Positions 43,748 to 52,242 are shown, counted from the first letter of the stretch. The stretch is 64,000 bases of DNA from G963663315 sp965204925 (GCA_965204925.1 OZ242021.1:2046001-2110000); one strand, 5' to 3'. Numbers and translations are program-made. The notes: generated by a model not told the origin, from the sequence alone.

Positions 43748-45082
43748 ATGCCGATAGCCGCCGTACCGAAATATCTCGGTTCTGACTTCGGGGATGCGTC
43801 GCCCGCGCTTCACTTTGGCATCCTGCTCAAAATCTGGATGAGGGAGGGGGAAAAGGAAGATAAAAAGGACAAAAAGGGTCGTAAAGCATGGGATAAGTCC
43901 ACAAAGACATATAACGCAATCCATACCAGGGTCGCCAGAGACCACGCTCGTTGCATGGAGGAACTGGTCGCACGGCAGAATGCTCTGCATGACGCTCTGC
44001 ATGACTCGGGAAAAGACTTCATTGACGCCGAATCCACAGCGCCGTTCACTACCGGACTCGGCAATGATCACCCCTTGGAGAACGGCTTTTCATTCCTCAA
44101 CCCCTATGGGCTGCCATACCTTCCGGGTAGTGGGGTAAAGGGTGTTGTTCGTCGGGCCGCTCAGGAACTGGCGAATGGGGACTGGGGAGATTCTTGTGGT
44201 TGGGATTATGAACTGATGTACTCAGCGAACAACGGAAAAAAGTACTCTATGATCGATGTTCTCTTTGGGTATGAATCAAAGTCTGGAGATCAAGATCAAT
44301 TCCGGGGGGTGCTCTCGTTCTGGGATGTAGTTCCACGAATCAAGAACAACTTGGCTGTCGAGGTTATGACCCCGCACCAGACGAAGTATTACCAGAATTC
44401 CGACAAACCTAATCCCCCTGACGAATTTAGCGACCCTGTACCGATTTTCTTTCTGACGGTGCCTCCCGGATCAAAATTCGGCTTTCATGTCGTCTGCCAC
44501 ACGGAGCGACTGCAACGCTTCGCCCCGGATCTGGCGGCAAATGATCACTGGAAGCAGCTGCTGAATAAAGCATTCCGGCACGCCTTTGACTGGCTCGGTT
44601 TCGGCGCCAAGACTGCGGTCGGTTACGGAGCCATGCAGCTTGACCCCGAGGCGGAAAAACGGGAACAGCAAAGGAGAAAGGAACAGGAGCGCATAAAGAG
44701 GCAAAAAGCGGAAGAGAAGCGCAAGAAAGAGGAGCAGGAGCGAAAGGAAAAGGCGGCAAGGGAGGAGGAAGCAAGGAAAAAGGACGAGTTTGATGCCCTG
44801 CCGGAAAGCCGCAGGATGTTGAAAATTGCGAAAGAGCATTTTGAGAAATTCAGGGAAGGTGGCCAGTTCAAGGCTCAGCTCCGCAAGGACAACGCGAATC
44901 AACAGGCTAACTTGCTTATCAAGTATGCACCCGAATGGCCCAATGCTGACCGTGAAGAGGCAGTATTGCTTCTTGAGCAATACTATAAAGAGGTTCCCGT
45001 ACGCGGGAAAAAAGCGCAAAGAGAAAAACGGGAGAAAAAGAGGAGTGAAGACATAGCCCGCATCCGCCGGGGACCAGAATAA
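43748..45082 (+). CDS. cmr6: Cmr6 with long charged C-terminal coiled-coil tail
   Basis: 444 residues. Residues 1 to about 297 are Cmr6: APFTTGLGNDHPLENGFSF, GLPYLPGSGVKGVVRRAAQEL (RAMP loop) and FDWLGFGAKTAVGYGAM. A further 147 residues follow. The first 50 are almost only Lys, Arg, Glu and Gln (coiled coil), then comes a small helical domain (RRMLKIAKEHFEKFREGGQF, then LLIKYAPEWPNADREEAVLL), and the end is basic. Typical Cmr6 lacks this tail. ATG 43748 is chosen for the GGAGGTG 6 nt ahead; a GTG at 43739 is possible. The tail could dock another protein or RNA. Confidence 0.85.
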   Translation: MPIAAVPKYLGSDFGDASPALHFGILLKIWMREGEKEDKKDKKGRKAWDKSTKTYNAIHTRVARDHARCMEELVARQNALHDALHDSGKDFIDAESTAPFTTGLGNDHPLENGFSFLNPYGLPYLPGSGVKGVVRRAAQELANGDWGDSCGWDYELMYSANNGKKYSMIDVLFGYESKSGDQDQFRGVLSFWDVVPRIKNNLAVEVMTPHQTKYYQNSDKPNPPDEFSDPVPIFFLTVPPGSKFGFHVVCHTERLQRFAPDLAANDHWKQLLNKAFRHAFDWLGFGAKTAVGYGAMQLDPEAEKREQQRRKEQERIKRQKAEEKRKKEEQERKEKAAREEEARKKDEFDALPESRRMLKIAKEHFEKFREGGQFKAQLRKDNANQQANLLIKYAPEWPNADREEAVLLLEQYYKEVPVRGKKAQREKREKKRSEDIARIRRGPE

Positions 45083-45178
45083 ATGCACCGATTGATCCGA
45101 AGCCACCGGGAACAGATTCTGGCGCTCGCCGCAAAATACGAAATCAAAGGTGTGCGGGTCTGCGGATCATCAGAATGA
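45083..45178 (+). pseudogene. Stub of an MNT-type nucleotidyltransferase
   Basis: 31 codons, ATG directly after the cmr6 stop: LIRSHREQILALAAKYEIKG then VRVCGSSE and TGA. This matches the beginning of minimal nucleotidyltransferases, whose next residues would be the GSxARGE catalytic loop and D-x-D. The gene is cut at the GS. Its stop overlaps the ATG of the CARF-HEPN gene (ATGA). It may serve only as a translational coupler now. Confidence 0.5.
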
Positions 45179-46467
45179 CTGAAAAAATACTTCTGTGCAC
45201 TGTAGGCGGCAGTCATGAACCGATCGTCAAGGCAATCAAATCGCTGTCGCCGGGCTATGTGTGTTTTTTTTGTACAGGCAAAGATCCGACATCGGGGAAG
45301 CCAGGTTCGGAAAGTCAGATAGTCGGCAAGGGCAATATCATCAAGGCGCATCGACAGGATGATAAACCGTCCCTGCCCAACATCCCCGTCCAGGCAAATC
45401 TGGAAGAAGACAAATTTCGCGTTTGCATAGTTCCTGCCGATAATCTGGATGGCGCCTTCCTCACAATGACTTGGGAGTTGAAACGGCTGCATAAAGACTT
45501 TCCCGGGGCCAGTATTGTTGCCGACTATACCGGGGGAACGAAGACGATGAGCGCGGCATTGGTATGCGCCGTTCTGGAAACGCCGGATGTAAATCTTCAA
45601 CTCGTAACCGGAAGCCGGTCGAATCTTGATCGGGTTACATCCGGTGTTGAACAAGTATCGGGGGTTCGGGTTTCCCGACTGCGTTTCAAGCGGGAAATGG
45701 CGCTGCACCTGAAGGCTTGGCAACACTTCGCATATCGAGAAGCGGCAGAAGGTCTTGATAAGATTGATGTGGGTCTTTCTTCGCCGGATGTGCCTCAGTT
45801 AAATAACGCCAGAATACTGAGCCGGGCGTTTGCGTCATGGAACAATTTTGATCATGCCGGCGCTCTAAAGCTCCTGCAGGAAGTCGATAAAAGTCGGGTT
45901 GCCAGCGCTTGGCCATGGATGTTACGTGATCTCAAATGTTTGAGTGGAGAAGGCGCCAAGAGACGGGATGCACGGGAGGCGCTCTGCATATACGATCTTT
46001 GGCGCAATGCCGAGCGCTGCGCTCACCAGGGCCGCTTTGACGATGCGGTGGCAAGAACCTATCGCCTGATCGAGTGGACTGCGCAATGGCAGCTTCGCGG
46101 CAAGTGTGGCATTGATACCGCGAATGTACCGGGTGAAAAGCTGCCCCCGGGTGTAGACGGGAAGCCCGATAGAGACGGCAAAATTAAAACTGGTCTTTGG
46201 GAGGCCTGGCGGATGGTTGCCCATCACCTTGACGGCCCGGTGAAGAAATTGCCGGACGGGAGATTGCGCGCTCTGCTTGATATACGCAATAACTCCATCC
46301 TCGCCCATGGCTATAAACCGGTGCAGGACGAGGATTGGATGAAGATGAAAACTTGGGTGGACGAGCAATTTCTGCCGGTTTTTGATGGTTTGGCGCAAGA
46401 GGCCGGTATTACCGATCCCCCGAAGCAACTCCCGCAAGAGTTGCCGGAAACAATCTGGAGTGATTGA
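45175..46467 (+). CDS. CARF-HEPN ribonuclease, TIGR02710 (Csm6/Csx1-like) family
   Basis: 430 residues. N-terminal CARF domain: EKILLCTVGGSHEPIVKAI (about 3-21) and the ligand-loop segment SIVADYTGGTKTMSAALVCAVL (about 113-134). A helical middle follows, then a HEPN-type catalytic motif RNNSILAHG (about 377-385, Arg-x6-His). Family members are RNases switched on by cyclic oligoadenylate made by Cas10. It would be the signalling effector of this island. Coupled to the upstream stub by ATGA. A 131-nt gap separates it from cas2. Confidence 0.82.
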   Translation: MTEKILLCTVGGSHEPIVKAIKSLSPGYVCFFCTGKDPTSGKPGSESQIVGKGNIIKAHRQDDKPSLPNIPVQANLEEDKFRVCIVPADNLDGAFLTMTWELKRLHKDFPGASIVADYTGGTKTMSAALVCAVLETPDVNLQLVTGSRSNLDRVTSGVEQVSGVRVSRLRFKREMALHLKAWQHFAYREAAEGLDKIDVGLSSPDVPQLNNARILSRAFASWNNFDHAGALKLLQEVDKSRVASAWPWMLRDLKCLSGEGAKRRDAREALCIYDLWRNAERCAHQGRFDDAVARTYRLIEWTAQWQLRGKCGIDTANVPGEKLPPGVDGKPDRDGKIKTGLWEAWRMVAHHLDGPVKKLPDGRLRALLDIRNNSILAHGYKPVQDEDWMKMKTWVDEQFLPVFDGLAQEAGITDPPKQLPQELPETIWSD

Positions 46468-46598
46468 CACAGCCGGCTTTCTGCCTGCCGGAAATCGGAC
46501 AGTTTGTCTGTAACAGGTCAAGACGGCAACCTTGCCGGCAGGGATTCAGCAGAGTTTCCATGCTGTAATTCGCATGAATTACCCAACGGAGGCTCTCA

Positions 46599-46883
46599 AT
46601 GCCCAAACGATCCTTGTATATTGCCGCATATGATATCTCCAGCCCGTCCCGATTGCGCAGGGTGCATCATCAAGTGAAAGGATTCGCTACCGGCGGGCAA
46701 AAATCCGTTTTCGAGTGTTTTCTTACGCCAGCGGAGCGAAAGCAGCTTATTTTTCAGGCATGCACGCGGATGGATGAAAAAGAAGACCGTTTTGCCTTGT
46801 TGCGAGTTGAGGAACGAATCTGCCCATTTTTATATGGTATTGCCTTGCCAGCGCAGGATCCGGAATTTTATTACGTTGGGTAG
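46599..46883 (+). CDS. cas2: Cas2 (first copy)
   Basis: 94 residues. MPKRSLYIAAYDISSPSRLRRVHH has the conserved Asp (about residue 12) of the ferredoxin-like fold; FECFLTPAERKQLI is the second strand-helix. Cas2 dimers bridge two Cas1 dimers in the spacer-integrating complex. GGAGG lies about 8 nt before the ATG. cas1 begins 58 nt downstream. Confidence 0.92.
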   Translation: MPKRSLYIAAYDISSPSRLRRVHHQVKGFATGGQKSVFECFLTPAERKQLIFQACTRMDEKEDRFALLRVEERICPFLYGIALPAQDPEFYYVG

Positions 46884-46941
46884 CGCTCTCTGTACCGGTA
46901 ATTTTTCACCGGGGAGAATATTTACAGCACGGAATATTTGG

Positions 46942-47916
46942 ATGAACACCTTATACGTTGACCGAAAAAATATTGAATTGCGCATCAAGGGCGGGGCGCT
47001 TGAGTTTCATCAACCGGACGGTAAACGCGGCTCGGTTCCTGTAGCGCAGCTTGAGCGGGTTGTATTGCGGGGGCGGGTCAATTTTTCCACCTCGGTTCTT
47101 GGCGCGCTGACTGAAGCGGGAGTGGGCGTGCTTTCGTTGAGTGGCCGCCACAATCGCCATCTCGCAACCTGTGTAGGCCGTCCGCATAATGACGTCGTGC
47201 GGCGTTTCGGGCAGTTGGGTTCCTACCTGGATCCGGTTTTCAGAGTGGAATGGTCCAGAAAAATTGTTGTGTCGAAATTACAAACGCAGCGTCGCTTGTT
47301 GCAACGAGCGCTGGAAAAACGGGCAGACAAGCGGTTCGCCTTGACGCGCGCCACGAGGCAAATTGACAGATTGCTCAAGCAATTGTTGGAGCCGGATGAA
47401 TCCATGAGTGTTGCCAGAATCCGGGGGCTGGAAGGCGCGGCCGCTTCTGCCTATTTCAGTGGATTTTGTACGTTGTTCCCGCCGTCCATGAATTTCACAG
47501 GTCGCAACAGACGGCCACCCCGGGACCCGGTCAACGCCTGTCTTTCGCTGGGGTATACAATGGCGCATTTTGAAGTGGTCATGAGCTGCCACGAGGCGGG
47601 CCTGGACCCGCTTGTCGGTCTGTTTCATGAACCTGCCTATGGCAGGGAATCACTGGCGTCCGACATCATGGAGCCACTACGCGCGCATATTGATGAATGG
47701 GTGTGGGAATTATTCAGAGCCAGGGTTTTTGATGCCAATAGTTTCAACCGGGATAATGATGCCGTATTGCTAGGCAAACAAGCGCGACACAGGTTTTATA
47801 CCCGCTATCAGTCCCTTGGAGCTGCACTGAAACGCATGTTACGCATACAATTGCGCCATGTAGTGCGTGAGTTTGAAATGAGAGGAAGCGATACCCTGAC
47901 GCACGCGCCCACTTAA
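46942..47916 (+). CDS. cas1: Cas1 integrase (first copy, catalytic)
   Basis: 324 residues. N-terminal beta domain (MNTLYVDRKNIELRIKG), LSGRHNRHLAT, and a helical catalytic domain. The metal-binding triad can be placed: Glu164 in IRGLEGAAASAYF, His229 in GLDPLVGLFHEPAYGRESLA and Asp241 in SDIMEPLR. It inserts new spacers into the array. The open frame extends upstream to 46774, but the conserved start is ATG 46942. The second Cas1-like gene follows after 13 nt. Confidence 0.92.
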   Translation: MNTLYVDRKNIELRIKGGALEFHQPDGKRGSVPVAQLERVVLRGRVNFSTSVLGALTEAGVGVLSLSGRHNRHLATCVGRPHNDVVRRFGQLGSYLDPVFRVEWSRKIVVSKLQTQRRLLQRALEKRADKRFALTRATRQIDRLLKQLLEPDESMSVARIRGLEGAAASAYFSGFCTLFPPSMNFTGRNRRPPRDPVNACLSLGYTMAHFEVVMSCHEAGLDPLVGLFHEPAYGRESLASDIMEPLRAHIDEWVWELFRARVFDANSFNRDNDAVLLGKQARHRFYTRYQSLGAALKRMLRIQLRHVVREFEMRGSDTLTHAPT

Positions 47917-47929
47917 GGATCACATCCCC

Positions 47930-48694
47930 ATGAAACCCTTGTATCTTGCCGCCGGTGAACCTGTAAGTATTTCGCTGGACGGTCCTGCGCTACGGATTGT
48001 TGCTCAGGGTAAAGCTACCCGGAGGTTTCCGCTTTGCCGTATTTCACGAGTTGTAGTCAGCGGTAATGCGGGCTGGTCAACGAATGCGCTCCTTGCCTGC
48101 GCGGATGAAGGGATCACGGTTACTTTTCTGACAAAAGACGGTTGTCCCCGAGCGCGCTGGATTGGCCGCGTAACAAGCAGGGGCGATTTTATGCAGCGAT
48201 GGAATGATTTTCTGGACAGACCGGACTGGATGCCTCTCTACAAGCAATGGAGCGCTTCAGTCGAACGCCGGGCAGTCAGGATGTGCGCATGGCGCATGGG
48301 CTGGTCTCCAACGAGTAATACGGACACTATGTCACAGACAATTGTGGAAACCTCCAGGGTTGACGCAGAGGAGTCTTTAGTAAGGGAGTTCGAATCCCGC
48401 CTGTATGGTCTGGCACATACTCGCATAACCGAAAAAATTATTAAACTGGGTTTGCCGATTTCCGATGTCGTCACGCCCCATCTGGAACATACTTTACAGA
48501 TGGTAATCAAGTGGGGGTTATATCCTGAATATCTTCGATGCCTGTCCGGTATTGTCAAGAACAAAAAGCGAAAAGCTCCTGTGAATGGCGCTAAAACTAT
48601 AGTCAGGTTTTTTGAAAAGAATTCCGGTTTGATAGATTTCCATTTACGCGACACAGTTTTCAGATTACACCGATTTTTAATTGATTTCCAATAA
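47930..48694 (+). CDS. Second Cas1-like protein, apparently catalytically degenerate
   Basis: 254 residues, about 70 shorter than its neighbour. The N-terminal half follows the Cas1 beta domain (PLYLAAGEPVSISLDG, RISRVVVSGNAGWSTNALLA, then GITVTFLTKDG). In the C-terminal half, HLEHTLQMVIKWGLYPEYLR (about 184-203) aligns with the HFEVVMSCHEAGLDPLVG helix of Cas1, but the His that should follow is replaced and no SLxxDxME segment exists. A Glu in the equivalent helix may remain (VREFESRLYG, about 151-160). A structural or regulatory Cas1 paralogue is likely. Its stop overlaps the second cas2 start (TAATG), so the two are co-translated. Confidence 0.68.
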   Translation: MKPLYLAAGEPVSISLDGPALRIVAQGKATRRFPLCRISRVVVSGNAGWSTNALLACADEGITVTFLTKDGCPRARWIGRVTSRGDFMQRWNDFLDRPDWMPLYKQWSASVERRAVRMCAWRMGWSPTSNTDTMSQTIVETSRVDAEESLVREFESRLYGLAHTRITEKIIKLGLPISDVVTPHLEHTLQMVIKWGLYPEYLRCLSGIVKNKKRKAPVNGAKTIVRFFEKNSGLIDFHLRDTVFRLHRFLIDFQ

Positions 48695-49017
48695 TGCCAA
48701 TTTCCAGACCGACAACCTGGCTTGTCTGCTATGACATAGCTGACCCGCGTCGTTTGCAGCGTGTACATAAAAAAATTATGCGTCATGGAGTACCGTTACA
48801 GTACTCGGTGTTTGTTGTGGAGGCCACAAAGCCAAATATCAAAAATGTGCTTCATCAGGTTGTTGATCATATAGATATACGAGATGATGACTTGAGAGCA
48901 TATCCATTGATGAGATCTTCTCCAGCTTTTACATTCGGTAACGACCGGCTGCCATCAGGAGTTATACTTTCTGGATGTTCTGATCGGGGCTCCGGTTTAT
49001 TTGCAGAAAGCAGATGA
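48694..49017 (+). CDS. cas2: Cas2 (second copy)
   Basis: 107 residues. TTWLVCYDIADPRRLQRVHKK has the conserved Asp (about residue 14), then LQYSVFVVEATKPNIKNVLH. Clearly different from the first Cas2, so this is not a recent duplication. Overlaps the Cas1-like gene by one base and is the last protein gene before the array. Probably pairs with the neighbouring Cas1-like protein. Confidence 0.87.
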   Translation: MPISRPTTWLVCYDIADPRRLQRVHKKIMRHGVPLQYSVFVVEATKPNIKNVLHQVVDHIDIRDDDLRAYPLMRSSPAFTFGNDRLPSGVILSGCSDRGSGLFAESR

Positions 49018-49182
49018 ATAGGCAAGTGTCTGGATATCTGTTTATATCTGTAGGTAAAAATAGTATATGATTACCGGGAGTGGCGATGAGATACATTTTC
49101 GACATTCAACAATCTGCAAGTGACCATGGGGTGCAAACACCGAAATAAACAGTTGATATTAAATGAAAAAAAGCAAGACGCG
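49018..49182 (+). promoter_or_regulatory. Putative CRISPR leader
   Basis: 165 nt between the second cas2 and the first repeat, AT-rich and without an ORF. Contains a direct repeat ATATCTGT at 49034-49041 and 49044-49051, and AT-rich tracts (GTAAAAATAGTATATGATTA) that could include a promoter. Position and the degenerate repeat at the far end of the array both point to this side as the leader. Confidence 0.6.
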
Positions 49183-51128
49183 GTTATTCCGATTGCCCTG
49201 ATGAAGAAGGGATTAAGACAACAGATCGAAGACTCGTACATATTAAACAACTCGTTATTCCGATTGCCCTGATGAAGAAGGGATTAAGACTAATCGGTAC
49301 CGCCCAGGTTGCCGATCCCGGTTGTTATTCCGATTGCCCTGATGAAGAAGGGATTAAGACCAGATCGAAGACTCATATACGTTGAACAGCTCGACGTTAT
49401 TCCGATTGCCCTGATGAAGAAGGGATTAAGACTTGATCTTCATGTCGCGGTAGCCAGCCGCGATCAGGTTATTCCGATTGCCCTGATGAAGAAGGGATTA
49501 AGACTCTTCTGTCGCGGCGCACAGATCAAAGAACTCTTGTTATTCCGATTGCCCTGATGAAGAAGGGATTAAGACTCTTCTGTCGCGGCGCACAGATCAA
49601 AGAACTCTTGTTATTCCGATTGCCCTGATGAAGAAGGGATTAAGACTTTGCGTCCCTGAAATCAGCGAATGCTCGCCAGTGTTATTCCGATTGCCCTGAT
49701 GAAGAAGGGATTAAGACACATTTTCCGGCAGGGACCTCCACTCCGCGAACGGTTATTCCGATTGCCCTGATGAAGAAGGGATTAAGACGGCGCCACGGTT
49801 TCAATCGCGTCATGAAGATCAAGTTATTCCGATTGCCCTGATGAAGAAGGGATTAAGACGACTCGTATATATTAAAGAGCTCGACGCTGTCTGTTATTCC
49901 GATTGCCCTGATGAAGAAGGGATTAAGACATTTTGCAGGAGTGGGGGGCGCCAGGGCAAGGGCGTTATTCCGATTGCCCTGATGAAGAAGGGATTAAGAC
50001 GATCGAAGACTCGTACAAATTAAAAAGCTCGACGGTTATTCCGATTGCCCTGATGAAGAAGGGATTAAGACGCCAAAGGGCCGGCGGGCAGCTCTAGCTC
50101 ATAAGTTATTCCGATTGCCCTGATGAAGAAGGGATTAAGACGTGCCATCCGAAGGATGGATTCTCTATTTGCGGGGGTTATTCCGATTGCCCTGATGAAG
50201 AAGGGATTAAGACAGAATTTTTCTAACGATTTTCTTGGCCCTGCGGTTATTCCGATTGCCCTGATGAAGAAGGGATTAAGACACTGACGTAGCTCCTTAT
50301 CTACGTAAGGCAAGATGTTATTCCGATTGCCCTGATGAAGAAGGGATTAAGACTACAATCGCAATCACAATTAAAACTGCCATGTCTGTTATTCCGATTG
50401 CCCTGATGAAGAAGGGATTAAGACCGCCGAGACGCGGATCACTTGATCATATAGTGATGTTATTCCGATTGCCCTGATGAAGAAGGGATTAAGACACACG
50501 GGGCATCCTCCTTTTTTGTTTCGAGAACCGCGTTATTCCGATTGCCCTGATGAAGAAGGGATTAAGACACGAGGAAATTCTCTTTATTGATTTTCATTTG
50601 GGGTTATTCCGATTGCCCTGATGAAGAAGGGATTAAGACATAATCGCGCGTGTGTCGTTATCGGCGTACCGATGTTATTCCGATTGCCCTGATGAAGAAG
50701 GGATTAAGACAAATCACGGCGTGAAATTCACGCAATGATATTGTTATTCCGATTGCCCTGATGAAGAAGGGATTAAGACATATCTTCCATGATTTGATCG
50801 ATTTCTGATCCGGCGTTATTCCGATTGCCCTGATGAAGAAGGGATTAAGACCCGTTGTCGCGGAAAACTTTCCGTTTTCCGCCTTGTTATTCCGATTGCC
50901 CTGATGAAGAAGGGATTAAGACTACAATCGCAATCACAATTAAAACTGCCATGTCGTTATTCCGATTGCCCTGATGAAGAAGGGATTAAGACGTTTTCCC
51001 AATCGTGTTTCAATGACGGCTTTGAGTTATTCCGATTGCCCTGATGAAGAAGGGATTAAGACCTTCCCCACACTGCTTCTCCTTTTACGACTACTGGGTT
51101 ATTCCGATTGCCCTGATGAAGAAGGGAT
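49183..51128 (+). CRISPR. CRISPR array: 28 repeats of 37 nt, 27 spacers
   Basis: The repeat begins GTTATTCCGATTGCCCTG and ends AAGAAGGGATTAAGAC. 27 copies look identical; the 28th (51098-51128) stops matching after 31 nt, marking the distal end. Spacers are 32-36 nt. The likely crRNA 5' handle is the last eight repeat bases, ATTAAGAC, giving plus-strand transcription. Spacers 5 and 6 (49505-49538, 49576-49609) are identical. Spacers 17 and 25 (50354-50387, 50923-50955) match except for one terminal base. Spacers 1, 3, 10 and 12 are related variants of one protospacer. Small ORFs crossing the array are artefacts of the repeat. Confidence 0.98.
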
Positions 51129-51261
51129 CCTGTTATTCTGAAGCAGGTTGAATATGGGATGTTGCCGGATGGTGCAGATATCTCACTGCACCAGATGGTC
51201 TGTTCTGATATAATCACGAGGAATAAGTATGTAAAACAGATCACCAGCCCGGAAAGATGCA
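51129..51261 (+). promoter_or_regulatory. Spacer region between array and mdh, with likely mdh promoter
   Basis: 133 nt with no ORF. A TATAAT box (51211-51216 region, in GATATAATCACG) lies about 50 nt before the mdh start; the -35 is weak. CCTGTTATTCTGAAGCAGG at 51129 onward is an imperfect inverted repeat directly abutting the truncated last CRISPR repeat. Confidence 0.5.
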
Positions 51262-52242
51262 ATGAAAGAACCAGTCAGGGTTGCGGTAACCGGCGCTGCC
51301 GGTAATATTTCCTATGCGCTTTTGTTTCGGATTGCAGCGGGAGATATGCTTGGTAAGGAGCAGCCGGTTATTTTGCAGTTGCTGGAAATTCCCGCGGCGC
51401 TGGATGCGTTGCATGGAGTGGTCATGGAACTGAATGATTGCGCGTATCCTCTGTTGGTTGATGTTATCGTGTCCGATCAACCTGATGTTGTGTTTGCGGG
51501 CGCCAATTATGCGCTTCTCGTGGGGTCAAGACCGCGCGGACCCGGTATGGAGCGTAGCGAGTTGTTGAAGGATAATGGCAAAATATTTTCCGTGCAGGGT
51601 CGGTCGTTGAATGACCATGCCTGTGCTGATGTGCGTGTTCTGGTGGTTGGTAATCCGGCGAATACCAATGCGTTAATTGCCGCTGCCAATGCGCCGCGTC
51701 TGCATCAGTCGCAATTTACCGCGATGACCCGCCTGGATCACAATCGCGCGAAGTCGCAACTGGCGGAGCAACTCGGTATCCATCATGAGCGGTTGACCCG
51801 AATGACGATCTGGGGAAATCATTCGGCAACTCAATATCCGGATGTTTCGCAAGTACGGATGGATAACAGTCCGGTCACCGGCAGTCTGGATCAGGAGTGG
51901 CTGACGGATAGTTTCATTCCTGCGGTTCAGCAGCGCGGCGCCGCGATTATCAAGGCCCGCAGCGCTTCCAGCGCGGCTTCTGCCGCCTCGTCCGCCATTG
52001 ATCATATGCGGGACTGGATTTCAGGTACAAAAGCCGGGGACTGGGTGAGCATGGGGATCATTTCCGATGGCAGTTATGGGGTCGAAAAGGGGCTGGTGTA
52101 TTCTTTCCCGGTGACTTGTGAGGACGGCGAGTATAAAATAGTTCAGGGTCTTGAGCCAGATGAGTTCAGTCGACAGCAAATGAGAATCACAGAGCAAGAA
52201 TTGCAGGAAGAGCGCATGGCAGTCGCACACTTGCTTCCCTGA
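51262..52242 (+). CDS. mdh: Malate dehydrogenase
   Basis: 326 residues of the NAD-dependent lactate/malate dehydrogenase family, in the branch shared by many proteobacteria and eukaryotic cytosol. NAD loop VAVTGAAGNISYALLFRIA (about 6-24), LLEI with the ribose-binding Glu, VVGNPANTNALIAA, and the catalytic His in IWGNHSATQYPDV (about 187). TCA cycle enzyme, cytosolic. First housekeeping gene right of the CRISPR island. dsbC follows after 61 nt on the same strand. Confidence 0.92.
   Translation: MKEPVRVAVTGAAGNISYALLFRIAAGDMLGKEQPVILQLLEIPAALDALHGVVMELNDCAYPLLVDVIVSDQPDVVFAGANYALLVGSRPRGPGMERSELLKDNGKIFSVQGRSLNDHACADVRVLVVGNPANTNALIAAANAPRLHQSQFTAMTRLDHNRAKSQLAEQLGIHHERLTRMTIWGNHSATQYPDVSQVRMDNSPVTGSLDQEWLTDSFIPAVQQRGAAIIKARSASSAASAASSAIDHMRDWISGTKAGDWVSMGIISDGSYGVEKGLVYSFPVTCEDGEYKIVQGLEPDEFSRQQMRITEQELQEERMAVAHLLP

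Noticed and set aside
49220..50034. Similar spacers 1, 3, 10 and 12 as products of array rearrangement
   Set aside because: They differ at many synonymous positions and start at different offsets, which duplication of existing spacers would not produce.
49309..50313. Short ORFs with repeated IPIALMKKGLR or LNPFFIRAIGIT peptides
   Set aside because: Translations of the CRISPR repeat in open frames, not genes.
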